DNA of 64,000 nt. Origin: Paucilactobacillus hokkaidonensis JCM 18461 (lineage in GTDB: Bacteria > Bacillota > Bacilli > Lactobacillales > Lactobacillaceae). The position numbers were made by a program, and so were the translations under genes. Position 1 is the first letter of the stretch. Each line of letters begins with the position of its first letter. The DNA is taken from positions 868,001 to 932,000 of the forward strand of contig NZ_AP014680.1 in assembly GCF_000829395.1 (NCBI RefSeq), read 5' to 3'. Positions 43,548 to 52,767 of the stretch are shown here, piece after piece. The notes under the pieces were generated by a model. It saw only the letters and a list, made by a program, of their open reading frames with translations. It was not told the origin of the DNA and searched no databases.

Positions 43548-46214
43548 ATGACAAAACAGTTATTATTAATTGATGGTAATAGTGTAGCGTTTCGGGCTTT
43601 TTTTGCCCTGCATTCGCAGCTAGATAAATTTACAAATAAAAATGGTCTCCACACCACAGCAATTTATGGGTTTAATTTGATGCTTGATCACGTTTTAAAA
43701 GTTGTTAAACCGGATGCCGCATTAGTAGCGTTTGATGCTGGCAAGACTACTTTTAGGACTGAAATGTTTGCAGATTATAAGGGTGGTCGTTCTAAAACTC
43801 CACCAGAACTTTCAGAGCAGATGCCATATTTAAAACAATTGGTCACTGCATATGGGATTAAAAACTATGAACTAGTAAATTATGAAGCCGATGATATTAT
43901 TGGTACGTTGGCTAAAGAAGCAAGTGACAATGGGTACAATACGACGATTGTGACTGGTGATCGCGATCTTACTCAATTAGCGACTGATCAAATAACCGTT
44001 TCTGTAACTCATAAGGGTGTTACTGAAGTGGAACATTATACCCCGGAGCATGTGCTCGAAAAGTTTGATCTTACCCCAAATCAAATTGTTGATATGAAAG
44101 GGCTAATGGGTGATACATCGGATAATTATCCAGGAGTTACTAAGGTCGGTGAAAAAACAGCAATCAAGCTATTGAAGGAATATGGTTCAGTTGAAAACTT
44201 GTATGAGCATGTTGATGAATTAAAACCCAGCAAAATGAAAGAACATCTGATTGAGGATCATGATCAGGCCTTGATGTCCAAAAAGTTGGCACGAATTAAC
44301 CAGTCAGCGCCGTTGGAAATTAGTTTAGCGGAGCTTACTTACCAAGGACCACAAACCGATGAGTTAGTTAAATTTTATCAGGAAATGAATTTTCAATCAT
44401 TTTTGAGCAAGATGAATGTTGAACAAACAGAATTATCATTAGATACCCCGGTTGATAAGGCAATTGATTATACTGTCTTGACAGCCGATAATCTTGAGCT
44501 GGTAAAAAAATTGGGCAAGTCTGTTGTCTTTTATTTAGAAATGCCAGATGCCAATTACCACATTTCTCCATTCGCTGGGTTTGTGATTGGACATGGTGAT
44601 CAGTGGCTGGTGAGTCGTGATGTTGAATTATTACAGCAACCTGGTTTAACTAAATTATTGGTCAGTACTGAAATAAAAAAGAATGTGTTTAATGCCAAAG
44701 CAATGATTGTTGGATTGAATCGGTTAGGGGTGCAATTAAACAATGTTGATTTTGATTTACTCCTAGTTTCATACTTATTAAACACAAATGACAATAGCGA
44801 TGATCTTGGCTTGGTAGCACACGAACATGGCTATGAAGATATCGAAGCAGATGAAATCATTTACGGTAAAGGAGTTAAGCGTGCTATTCCTGACGATGAT
44901 GAAAAATTATTTACTCATTTGGCTAAGAAGGCACGGGCAATTGATTTATTAGCAACACAGTTGTTTGATGAACTTGAAGAAAATGAACAAACACCATTGT
45001 ATACAGACATTGAACTGCCATTAACCAATGTGTTGGCGCAAATGGAGATCATGGGTATTAAGGTGGATACTGACCGTTTAAGTGCAATGGGCAGTCAATT
45101 AATTGAAAGATTAAGTGAGATTGAGCAGACTATTTATCAAGAAGCAGGTCAAGAATTCAATATTAAGTCAACTAAACAACTTGGTGAGATTTTATTTGAA
45201 CAGATGAAATTACCAGTGATTAAGAAAACTAAGACTGGCTATTCTACCGCTGTCGACGTGTTAGAAAAATTGCGGGATCAAGCACCAATTGTTGATAATA
45301 TTTTAAAGTATCGCCAAATTGCTAAATTGCAATCAACTTATATCGAGGGCTTACTAAAAGTTGTTCATTCTAGTGACCAAAAAATTCATACACGGTATCT
45401 GCAGACATTGACTCAAACTGGACGGTTATCATCGGTCGATCCTAACCTACAAAATATTCCAATTAGGTTAGAAGAAGGTCGTAAAATCAGACAATCATTT
45501 GTACCCAGTCATCCTGACTGGGAGATCTTTTCTTCTGATTATTCACAGATCGAACTTCGTGTGTTAGCACATGTCACTGGGGATGAAAATCTGCAAGAAG
45601 CCTTTTTAGAGGATCAAGATATTCATGCAAGTACGGCGCGTCGAATCTTTAAACTAGGACCAGATGCAAAAATTGATCGTAATTTACGTCGTCAAGCAAA
45701 GGCGGTTAACTTTGGAATTGTTTACGGTATTAGTGACTATGGATTATCACAAAATATTGGAATTACTCGTAAGCAGGCGAAGACGTTTATTGATACTTAT
45801 TTTGAGGAATATCCGGGAGTTAAAAAGTACATCAATAACGTTGTCAAAGAAGCAAAGAAGACTGGGTATGTTGAAACATTGACTCATCGTCGGCGCTATT
45901 TACCAGATATTAACGCTGATAATTTTAATAAGCGCTCATTTGCGGAAAGAACGGCTATGAACACACCAATTCAAGGTAGTGCCGCAGATATCATCAAGAT
46001 TGCCATGATCGGCATGCAAACAGCACTAAAGGAAAATGGTTTAAAGGCTAAAATGTTACTTCAAATTCACGATGAGTTAGTTTTTGAAGCGCCCAAAGAG
46101 GAGATCCCAATATTAGAAAAGTTGGTCCCAAGTGTAATGGATTCAGCAGTCAAATTGGATGTGCCATTGAAAGTAGAAAGTGCTCATGGAGCTACTTGGT
46201 ACGATGCAAAATAA
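43548..46214 (+). CDS. polA: DNA polymerase I
   Basis: An 888-residue family A polymerase. The 5'-nuclease domain (1 to about 290) has GNSVAFRAFFAL, YEADDIIGTL and GVTKVGEKTA. The polymerase domain (about 590-888) has DYSQIELRVLAH, RRQAKAVNFGIVYG and IHDELVFE. The central region lacks the D-x-E exonuclease motif: FYLEMPDANY stands where the first acidic pair should be. Proofreading is thus probably lost, as in Bacillus Pol I. It fills Okazaki and repair gaps. Confidence 0.96.
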   Translation: MTKQLLLIDGNSVAFRAFFALHSQLDKFTNKNGLHTTAIYGFNLMLDHVLKVVKPDAALVAFDAGKTTFRTEMFADYKGGRSKTPPELSEQMPYLKQLVTAYGIKNYELVNYEADDIIGTLAKEASDNGYNTTIVTGDRDLTQLATDQITVSVTHKGVTEVEHYTPEHVLEKFDLTPNQIVDMKGLMGDTSDNYPGVTKVGEKTAIKLLKEYGSVENLYEHVDELKPSKMKEHLIEDHDQALMSKKLARINQSAPLEISLAELTYQGPQTDELVKFYQEMNFQSFLSKMNVEQTELSLDTPVDKAIDYTVLTADNLELVKKLGKSVVFYLEMPDANYHISPFAGFVIGHGDQWLVSRDVELLQQPGLTKLLVSTEIKKNVFNAKAMIVGLNRLGVQLNNVDFDLLLVSYLLNTNDNSDDLGLVAHEHGYEDIEADEIIYGKGVKRAIPDDDEKLFTHLAKKARAIDLLATQLFDELEENEQTPLYTDIELPLTNVLAQMEIMGIKVDTDRLSAMGSQLIERLSEIEQTIYQEAGQEFNIKSTKQLGEILFEQMKLPVIKKTKTGYSTAVDVLEKLRDQAPIVDNILKYRQIAKLQSTYIEGLLKVVHSSDQKIHTRYLQTLTQTGRLSSVDPNLQNIPIRLEEGRKIRQSFVPSHPDWEIFSSDYSQIELRVLAHVTGDENLQEAFLEDQDIHASTARRIFKLGPDAKIDRNLRRQAKAVNFGIVYGISDYGLSQNIGITRKQAKTFIDTYFEEYPGVKKYINNVVKEAKKTGYVETLTHRRRYLPDINADNFNKRSFAERTAMNTPIQGSAADIIKIAMIGMQTALKENGLKAKMLLQIHDELVFEAPKEEIPILEKLVPSVMDSAVKLDVPLKVESAHGATWYDAK

Positions 46215-46239
46215 TGTCTGTTAATTGGAGGAGTTTAAC

Positions 46240-47076
46240 ATGCCAGAATTACCTGAAGTGGAAACTGTTCGACGTGGGTTATTGAAAATTGCGACAGATC
46301 GAAAAATCACTGGTATTGATGTTTTATATGGTAAAACCATAACTAATGATGTTGAATTTTTTAGGCAGTCTTTGATTGGTCAGACAATTAAAACGGTGGA
46401 TCGAAGGGGAAAGTATCTTTTGTTCCGGTTTAGCAATCACCTTACAATGATTTCTCACTTGCGAATGGAAGGAAAATACTTTAATTTGCCAGAAGGTGAA
46501 GAACCGCGTAAACATACACATGTTGTGTTTCATTTTGATGATCAAACCAAACTGTGTTATAACGATACGCGTAAATTTGGACGCATGACTTTAGTGAAAA
46601 CTGGCGAAGAAATGCAAGTGGCAGGGTTGAAAACGATTGGACCAGAGCCAACGACAGATAGTCTAACAATTGAGTATTTGACTGAAATTATGTCTAAGAG
46701 TCGTCGGGAAATCAAACCGTTCTTACTAGATCAAAGTAAAGTAGCGGGATTAGGCAATATTTATGTTGATGAGGTATTATGGATGAGCCAAATCAATCCA
46801 TTGGAACCGGTCAATCATTTAACAAGTGAAAAAATTAGTCAATTAAGAGATAACATTATTGAAGAGCTGGCTGTAGCAACTAAACATCATGGCACAACAG
46901 TTCATTCATATACTACTGCGTTTGGCGAGGCCGGTGAATTTCAGAGCCATTTGCACGCTTATGGCAACGCTGGAAAGCCTTGTGAACGGTGTGGTACCAC
47001 GTTAGTTAAAACAAAGGTTGCGCAGCGTGGAACGACATATTGTCCACATTGCCAAATCTTAGGGGTGGTTGTATGA
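46240..47076 (+). CDS. mutM: Formamidopyrimidine-DNA glycosylase
   Basis: A 278-residue repair glycosylase/AP lyase. The catalytic N-terminus is PELPEVETVRRGL after Met removal. The H2TH region has KVAGLGNIYVDE, and the C-terminal zinc finger CERCG...CPHCQ. The ATG at 46240 follows GGAGG and is fixed by the need for Pro2. It removes 8-oxoguanine. Its stop overlaps the coaE start (ATGA). Confidence 0.96.
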   Translation: MPELPEVETVRRGLLKIATDRKITGIDVLYGKTITNDVEFFRQSLIGQTIKTVDRRGKYLLFRFSNHLTMISHLRMEGKYFNLPEGEEPRKHTHVVFHFDDQTKLCYNDTRKFGRMTLVKTGEEMQVAGLKTIGPEPTTDSLTIEYLTEIMSKSRREIKPFLLDQSKVAGLGNIYVDEVLWMSQINPLEPVNHLTSEKISQLRDNIIEELAVATKHHGTTVHSYTTAFGEAGEFQSHLHAYGNAGKPCERCGTTLVKTKVAQRGTTYCPHCQILGVVV

Positions 47077-47672
47077 CAACTATTCTGGGATTAACGGGGG
47101 GAATTGCGACTGGCAAGTCTACGGTTAGTGCATTCTTTAAAAGCAAGGATATCCCAGTCATTGATGCTGATGTTGTTGCTCGACAGGTAGTAAAAATTGA
47201 TTCAGCGGGATTACGACAGATTATCGCCGCTTTTGGGCCTCGATTTTTAAATGTTGATCATAGTTTAAATCGAAAACAGTTAGGTGAATTAGTTTTCACA
47301 CATCCCGATAAATTAACTGAGCTGAATGAAATTATGCAGCCATTGATTGCAAATGAGGTTCAACGGCAAATATCGACATTTAAACAGTTAAAGGTTCCAT
47401 TAGTTGTACTCGATGCACCATTGTTGTTTGAACAACACTATGAAAATGTGGTAGATTTAATCATGGTAGTAACGACCACGCCAGCAATTCAGTTAGATCG
47501 GCTAATGAAACGAAATCAATTGAGTCAAAAAAACGCTGAGAAAAGAATTAGTGCGCAATGGTCGTTAATTGAAAAAGAAAAACGGGCTGATGTTGTGATT
47601 GACAATTCACGTTCAATTGAAGCAACAAATCAGCAAGTGGTAGAATGGCTTGAAATTAATCATTTGGTCTAA
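47073..47672 (+). CDS. coaE: Dephospho-CoA kinase
   Basis: A 199-residue kinase for the last step of CoA synthesis. P-loop GLTGGIATGKST (about 6-17), DADVVARQV, and DAPLLFE are present. It starts at the ATG overlapping the mutM stop; GGGGTGG is the ribosome site. Confidence 0.95.
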   Translation: MTTILGLTGGIATGKSTVSAFFKSKDIPVIDADVVARQVVKIDSAGLRQIIAAFGPRFLNVDHSLNRKQLGELVFTHPDKLTELNEIMQPLIANEVQRQISTFKQLKVPLVVLDAPLLFEQHYENVVDLIMVVTTTPAIQLDRLMKRNQLSQKNAEKRISAQWSLIEKEKRADVVIDNSRSIEATNQQVVEWLEINHLV

Positions 47673-47691
47673 TTAAGAGGAAGTGAACTAA

Positions 47692-48165
47692 ATGCATTGT
47701 CCCCACTGTCAACACAATAGTTCGCGGGTAATTGATAGTCGGCCAACAGAAGATGGTCGCTGTATTCGACGACGGCGAGAATGTGAAAATTGTGGTTTTC
47801 GCTTTACAACGTTTGAACGTTGTGAGGAGACAACATTGTTAGTCATTAAAAAGGATGGTACCCGGGAGGCGTTTAGCCGCCAGAAACTTTTGAATGGGAT
47901 CATCAGGTCTGCAGAAAAACGACCGATTAGTATGGAAAAAATTACGCAGGTAGTCGACGAAATTGATAATCAGGTACGTGGTTTAGGTGAAAGTGAAGTA
48001 ACTAGTCAAGTAATTGGTGAATTTGTCATGAGCGCGCTGAAAGATTTGGATGAAATTGCATATATTCGGTTTGCAAGTGTATATCGACAGTTTAAAGATA
48101 TGGATGATTTTATGGCGGAACTACAAGCTGTGATGAAGCATGATAATTCACGAGGAAAAGGGTAG
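47692..48165 (+). CDS. nrdR: Transcriptional repressor NrdR
   Basis: A 157-residue regulator of ribonucleotide reductase genes. The N-terminal zinc ribbon is CPHC (3-6) to CENC (31-34) with GFRFTTFER, followed by an ATP-cone domain (VIKKDGTREAFSRQKL). It senses ATP/dATP and binds NrdR boxes. AGAGGAAG precedes the ATG. Confidence 0.96.
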   Translation: MHCPHCQHNSSRVIDSRPTEDGRCIRRRRECENCGFRFTTFERCEETTLLVIKKDGTREAFSRQKLLNGIIRSAEKRPISMEKITQVVDEIDNQVRGLGESEVTSQVIGEFVMSALKDLDEIAYIRFASVYRQFKDMDDFMAELQAVMKHDNSRGKG

Positions 48166-48176
48166 GGGGTAACAAA

Positions 48177-49544
48177 TTGGTCGATTATAATAGTTCCTTA
48201 TCTCCCCAAACTGGATTTTTGGTTTGTTTATCGAATCGATTTAGCACCTTTTCTGCAGATGTTTTAGTTAATCTTTATCAACCAATCTTGGGATCGCAAG
48301 CATTTGGATTATTTTATGCACTGAAATCTAATCTATCTAAGCACCCGGTAATCTCCAATCGAACTGCACATTCTCATTTATTGACGCGTCTAAATATTGA
48401 TGTTAAGCAACTATATCAAGCACGAATTAGACTAGAAGCATTGGGTTTAGTTCGTTCGTTTGAGACTAGTGATCAGTTGGGCGATGTGGTTGTGTATGAA
48501 CTACAACCGACGCTCACACCACAACAATTTATTGACGATGATTTATTGAGTGTTTTACTATTGGAGGCAATTGGTGAACAGAGTTTTGCTGATTTAGTGA
48601 ATGACAGCATTGCATACCAATACGATACCGTGTCACTACAGGCAGTGACCAAAAATTTCTTTGATTCTTATCACATTAACCAAAATGATGTCACTAAGTT
48701 ACCAGATACAATTCGTGAAAGTCGGCAGAAGTTTGAGGTTAGCAATGCCAATGAACATGGTAGTCTAATTAAATCAGATTTTGACTTTAAACTCTTACTG
48801 CAATTATTAAGTAGTCAGCCGATTGATACCAAAGATTTGACGGCTAATCGTCAGCTGATTGAAAATGAACATTTAATTTATGGGATAGATGAACCACAAA
48901 TGGCTCGTTTGATTATGCAAGCGACGAGTCTAACTAATAATCAGCTGGATAAAAAGCAGTTAAAGCATTTAATTTCTGCTAGTTACCAGCAAGTACCAAT
49001 TAAAACCGATGAACAGGTAAAAAATGAACCGGTCAAGACTGGTGAATTGAAGGATCTTACTGGTAATGAACAAGCACTGATCAATGCTTGCCAATCGTAT
49101 TCACCAATTGAGTTTTTACAAACATTGATGGTTCAAAAAAATGGGTTTGTAACAACTGGAGAAGAATATGTGCTCCGGGATTTAATTAATCGAAAATTAT
49201 TTGCTCCGGCTGTAGTTAACATGTTGATTTACTACGTTTTACAAGAACGAGGACAAGCTACGTTAACTAAAAATTTGATTGATACGGTTGCTAACAGCTG
49301 GTCACAAGCCAAGTTAACAACCCCGGTTCAGGCGTTGAATCAAATTAAAAATTACAATCAAAAGAAAACAACGAATAAACGTTCATCTGGTGGTAATTAC
49401 AATCGGCGTCAAGTCAAAGAAAAACTGCCAGATTGGGCACAAGATGATTACCAAACTACCACACAAAAGGCAACCCCAGAACAAATTGCCAAACTGAAGG
49501 CACAAATTGAACAACAACGTAAACAACAATCAAAGGAGGGATGA
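48177..49544 (+). CDS. dnaB: Replication initiation protein DnaB (Bacillus type, helicase loading)
   Basis: A 455-residue Firmicute DnaB/DnaD-like protein, not the replicative helicase. It has an N-terminal winged-helix region (FSTFSADVLVNLYQPILGSQAFGLFYAL), DnaB_2-type helical domains, and a basic Gln/Lys-rich tail (QKKTTNKRSS, AKLKAQIEQQRKQQ). With DnaI it loads the helicase at origins and restart sites. TTG start after AGGGGGT. It ends three bases before dnaI. Confidence 0.92.
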   Translation: MVDYNSSLSPQTGFLVCLSNRFSTFSADVLVNLYQPILGSQAFGLFYALKSNLSKHPVISNRTAHSHLLTRLNIDVKQLYQARIRLEALGLVRSFETSDQLGDVVVYELQPTLTPQQFIDDDLLSVLLLEAIGEQSFADLVNDSIAYQYDTVSLQAVTKNFFDSYHINQNDVTKLPDTIRESRQKFEVSNANEHGSLIKSDFDFKLLLQLLSSQPIDTKDLTANRQLIENEHLIYGIDEPQMARLIMQATSLTNNQLDKKQLKHLISASYQQVPIKTDEQVKNEPVKTGELKDLTGNEQALINACQSYSPIEFLQTLMVQKNGFVTTGEEYVLRDLINRKLFAPAVVNMLIYYVLQERGQATLTKNLIDTVANSWSQAKLTTPVQALNQIKNYNQKKTTNKRSSGGNYNRRQVKEKLPDWAQDDYQTTTQKATPEQIAKLKAQIEQQRKQQSKEG

Positions 49545-49547
49545 TCA

Positions 49548-50480
49548 ATGGAAAGCGTTAGTGAATCAATCAAGAAGTTGATGAAAAATCGGAATGTAGA
49601 TCCTGAATATCAAAAGTTAATTCAGCGAGTATATGCCGATAGTGATGTACAATCCTTTTTGCAGGAAAATAAGGGTAAGCTAACTGAAAATAGTATTCAA
49701 CGTGGCGAAGCAAAATTATATGAATTTGTTAATGAAAAATCGAAATTGGCTCGCAATGAAGAGATATTTGCACCGGGATATCAACCAACCTTGGTATTAA
49801 GCGGTAATTTAATTGATATTTCATACTTACCAACTAAAGAGTTATTAGCCAAACAGGCTCAGACAGCTCTTAAACACCGGGTTCGTTCAATTAGCATGCC
49901 TAAGTTGATCAATTCAGCCTCCTTTGATCAGTTTGATATGGATAATGCTTCACGAAATGAGGCATTGATGTTGGCCAATGAATTTGTGGCCGACTATCGT
50001 AATAAACCAGATCAGTTTCATCCTGGTCTTTATTTGTATGGTAGTTTTGGTGTTGGTAAATCATATCTATTAGGTGCAATTGCCAATGAACTGGCTAAGT
50101 ATAATGTTGCTACCACATTAATTCATTTTCCTAGTTTTGCCGTGGAAATGAAAAATGCAATCGGTGATAATAATACTGGTGACAAAATTGAATCAATTAA
50201 GAAGGCGCCAATTTTAATGTTAGATGATATTGGTGCTGATGCGATGTCTGCTTGGATCCGCGATGATGTTTTGGGTGTTATTCTGGAATATCGAATGCAG
50301 GCTGAGTTACCAACATTTTTTAGTTCGAACTTCTCAATGGTCGATTTTGAAAAAGAGCATCTCGCGGTTAATCAACGTGGGGATGTGGAGCCATTGAAGG
50401 CTAAACGGATAATGGAGCGAGTCCGGTTTTTGGCTCGTGAAGTTACCATGACTGGGAATAATCGACGGTCGAAGGCTTAA
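49548..50480 (+). CDS. dnaI: Primosomal protein DnaI (helicase loader)
   Basis: A 310-residue AAA+ ATPase. Its N-terminal domain (1 to about 100) interacts with the helicase. Walker A is YGSFGVGKSYL (about 165-172), Walker B ILMLDDIGAD, and there is a sensor FFSSNFS. AAGGAGGGATG precedes the ATG. It loads the replicative helicase with DnaB. Confidence 0.93.
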   Translation: MESVSESIKKLMKNRNVDPEYQKLIQRVYADSDVQSFLQENKGKLTENSIQRGEAKLYEFVNEKSKLARNEEIFAPGYQPTLVLSGNLIDISYLPTKELLAKQAQTALKHRVRSISMPKLINSASFDQFDMDNASRNEALMLANEFVADYRNKPDQFHPGLYLYGSFGVGKSYLLGAIANELAKYNVATTLIHFPSFAVEMKNAIGDNNTGDKIESIKKAPILMLDDIGADAMSAWIRDDVLGVILEYRMQAELPTFFSSNFSMVDFEKEHLAVNQRGDVEPLKAKRIMERVRFLAREVTMTGNNRRSKA

Positions 50481-50515
50481 TATTTAATTTTTTAGTCATC
50501 AGATATTTGCGAAGG

Positions 50516-50758
50516 CAGATGTCTAGGTAAGCTCAAAATAACAATCAATAAATCAAGGAACGCTTTATCAATCGTTATTTCTTCTTGCTATTTAGATAAC
50601 ATGTGTTCGCAGATACAGATGTCTAGGACTAAGTTTAAAACAACAATCAATAAATCAAGGAACGCTTTATCAATCGTTGCTTTTTCTTGCTATTTAGACT
50701 ACATGTGTTCGCAGAGACAGATGTCTAGGACTAAACTCACACTTTAGTTTGACATCTG
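50516..50758 (+). repeat. Element B: two tandem ~100-bp copies plus a partial third
   Basis: CAGATGTCTAGG begins units at 50516, 50616 and 50718. Each full unit holds a hairpin with arms AACAATCAATAAA and TTTATCAATCGTT around TCAAGGAACGC, then CTTGCTATTTAGA and ATGTGTTCGC. The partial third ends in a CAGATGTC/GACATCTG hairpin overlapping the infC -35 box. An inverted relative lies at 57733-57848. The space between dnaI and infC contains no ORF. Confidence 0.8.
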
Positions 50759-50777
50759 TTCACTAATTTGGTATATT
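50749..50777 (+). promoter_or_regulatory. Sigma-A promoter of the infC-rpmI-rplT operon
   Basis: Consensus TTGACA (50749-50754), 17 bases, TATATT (50772-50777). Predicted start near 50784, leaving a leader of about 160 nt. Confidence 0.8.
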
Positions 50778-50783
50778 AGAAAA

Positions 50784-50908
50784 GTTGAAAGATTAAGCAG
50801 AAGCACCCGCTTCTCGCCTTAGTGATTTGGATCGCTGGGCTCACGAGATTAATGAGTAGTTCTTGATAGGACTGCTAGTGGCGGGGTGCGTGTGCACCTC
50901 GCTTTTTG
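50784..50908 (+). promoter_or_regulatory. infC operon leader (L20 leader type) with attenuator terminator
   Basis: The leader is highly foldable (AGAAGCACCCGCTTCT hairpin near the 5' end). It ends in a terminator, GCGGGGTGC-GTGT-GCACCTCGC plus TTTTTG (50881-50908), before the infC ribosome site. In Bacillus the L20 protein binds an equivalent leader and promotes termination. Placement and terminator fit that class; the exact L20-binding fold was not verified. Confidence 0.75.
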
Positions 50909-50945
50909 TTTTTTCTTTCGCTAATAAATTTGGAGGTGTATTGCC

Positions 50946-51467
50946 ATAGCTCAAGATATGATGGTCAATGATGGAATTCGTGCTCGCGAAGTAAGATTAA
51001 TTGATGCCGACGGTAATCAGTTAGGTGTTAAGTCCAAGCAGGATGCATTGCAACTGGCCGATGATGCTGAATTAGACCTTGTTTTAGTCGCTCCGAAAGC
51101 CAAGCCACCCGTTGCCAGAATCATGGATTACGGTAAGTACCGGTTTGAATTACAAAAGAAGCAGCGAGAAGATCGTAAGAAACAAAAAGTTATTTCAGTA
51201 AAAGAAGTTCGCTTGAGCCCTACGATTGATACGAACGACTTTAATACTAAACTTAAAAATGCACGTAAGTTTTTAAGTAAAGGTGATAAGGTTCGTGTTT
51301 CAATTCGATTTAAGGGCCGAGCAATCACACATAAAGACATTGGTCGGAATGTGTTGAATCAAATGGCTTCTGAAACAAAGGATATTGCGTCAGTTGAACA
51401 GTATCCTAAAATGGATGGTCGGAGTATGTTTTTAACCTTAGCTCCGAATGCCGATAAACAAAAATAA
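50946..51467 (+). CDS. infC: Translation initiation factor IF-3
   Basis: About 173 residues. The N-domain ([21 protein letters not shown]-like start) and C-domain ([33 protein letters not shown]) are canonical. The first ATG (50958) has no ribosome site at proper distance. GGAGG at 50932-50936 points instead to a rare start, ATA at 50946 (nine-base spacing) or ATT at 50940 (three-base spacing), giving [10 protein letters not shown] non-AUG start is a known infC trait that lets IF-3 limit its own translation. Confidence 0.93.
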   Translation: MAQDMMVNDGIRAREVRLIDADGNQLGVKSKQDALQLADDAELDLVLVAPKAKPPVARIMDYGKYRFELQKKQREDRKKQKVISVKEVRLSPTIDTNDFNTKLKNARKFLSKGDKVRVSIRFKGRAITHKDIGRNVLNQMASETKDIASVEQYPKMDGRSMFLTLAPNADKQK

Positions 51468-51490
51468 TGATGAGAAAGTAGGATATTGTT

Positions 51491-51688
51491 ATGCCAAAAA
51501 TGAAGACAAACCGTGCTGCTGCAAAGCGTTTTAAGAGAACTGCAAATGGTGGCCTTAAAAGTGCTAATGCCTATACTAGTCACCGTTTCCATGGTAAGAC
51601 AAAGAAACAACGTCGCCAATTACGTGGACTAAGCATGTTAAACAAGACTAACATCAAGCGTTACAAGAAATTATTAAACGTTAAATAA
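51491..51688 (+). CDS. rpmI: 50S ribosomal protein L35
   Basis: A 65-residue basic protein with the L35 pattern [21 protein letters not shown] and [10 protein letters not shown]. Second gene of the infC operon. Confidence 0.98.
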   Translation: MPKMKTNRAAAKRFKRTANGGLKSANAYTSHRFHGKTKKQRRQLRGLSMLNKTNIKRYKKLLNVK

Positions 51689-51725
51689 TTAAACTATTTT
51701 AAAAGAAACGTAGGAGGATACCACA

Positions 51726-52079
51726 ATGCGAGTTAAAGGTGGAACAGTTACACGCGCACGGCGCAAAAGAGTTTTAAAATTAGCAAAGGGTTATCGTGGT
51801 TCAAAGCATCGTTTATTCAAGACAGCTAAAAACCAGGTAATGAAGTCATATGTCTATGCCTTCAGAGATCGCAAGACAAACAAACGGAACTATCGTCAAC
51901 TTTGGATTACTCGAATTAATGCAGCTGCACGCTTAAACAATATCAGTTACAGCAAGTTGATGCATGGTTTGAAGTTAGCTGACATTAATATTAACCGTAA
52001 AATGTTGGCTGAATTGGCTGTTAGCGATGCTGCTGGATTTACAGCACTTGTTGATGAAGCTAAAAAAGCAAGCAAATAG
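51726..52079 (+). CDS. rplT: 50S ribosomal protein L20
   Basis: A 117-residue basic protein: [38 protein letters not shown], and a C-terminal domain that both binds 23S rRNA and, in Bacillus, the operon leader. AGGAGG precedes the ATG. Third gene of the operon. Confidence 0.98.
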   Translation: MRVKGGTVTRARRKRVLKLAKGYRGSKHRLFKTAKNQVMKSYVYAFRDRKTNKRNYRQLWITRINAAARLNNISYSKLMHGLKLADININRKMLAELAVSDAAGFTALVDEAKKASK

Positions 52080-52236
52080 TAATTAAGTTGAAGATTGGAG
52101 CAAATAATTTTTGTTCTAGTCTTTATTTTTTTGGTCCAAAAATTAGGATAGATGTGCTAAACTACTAGTGATAAGCTATTTAAACTTTTTGTCCGGTAAA
52201 AGCAACGGTAGCAACAGATTAAGTGAGGAAAATAAG

Positions 52237-52767
52237 ATGCTGAGGGAATTTAAACCAACGTGGATGATCAAATCGGTCTATTCCATCGAACCACAACAAT
52301 TAAAACAACAGGGAATTCGTGCTGTATTTACGGATTTAGATAATACTTTGATTGCTTGGAATAATCCTGATGGCACACCTGAGCTAAAAAGTTGGATGCA
52401 AGCACTGGAAGATGCTAAAATTCCACTGATTGTGATTTCTAACAACAATTATAAAAGAGTAAGACGAGCGGTGGAACCATTAGCATTACCTTTTATTTCT
52501 CGTGCCCTAAAGCCACTTGGTTTTGGTATTAAGCGAGCAGCTAAAAAGCTAGGCCTCCAGCCACATGAAGTGGTGATGGTTGGGGATCAATTATTGACTG
52601 ATATGGTTGCTGCAAATCAAGCCGGTGTTTACAGTATTTTAGTACGACCATTAATTGCAACAGATGCTTGGAATACGCGAATTAACCGTTTTTTTGAGCA
52701 ATATGTGATGAAACAATTGGTGGCACAATATCCGATGTTAAAATGGCAGGAGGAACTGAATGACTGA
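52237..52767 (+). CDS. yqeG: YqeG-family HAD hydrolase
   Basis: A 176-residue HAD-III phosphatase. The nucleophile motif is FTDLDNTLIAW, motif II VISNNN, and the C-terminal acidic motif VGDQLLTD. The ATG at 52237 follows GTGAGGA. First gene of the yqeG-yqeH-yhbY-nadD-yqeK-rsfS-yqeM run; substrate unknown. It overlaps yqeH by eight bases. Confidence 0.92.
   Translation: MLREFKPTWMIKSVYSIEPQQLKQQGIRAVFTDLDNTLIAWNNPDGTPELKSWMQALEDAKIPLIVISNNNYKRVRRAVEPLALPFISRALKPLGFGIKRAAKKLGLQPHEVVMVGDQLLTDMVAANQAGVYSILVRPLIATDAWNTRINRFFEQYVMKQLVAQYPMLKWQEELND

Noticed and set aside
43548-46214. Proofreading exonuclease activity in PolA
   Set aside because: The acidic motif required for 3'-5' exonuclease is absent in the central domain, as in other Firmicute Pol I proteins.
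50516-50758. CRISPR array
   Set aside because: Repeats are ~100 bases apart, only two to three units, long and self-complementary, with no unique spacers and no cas genes.
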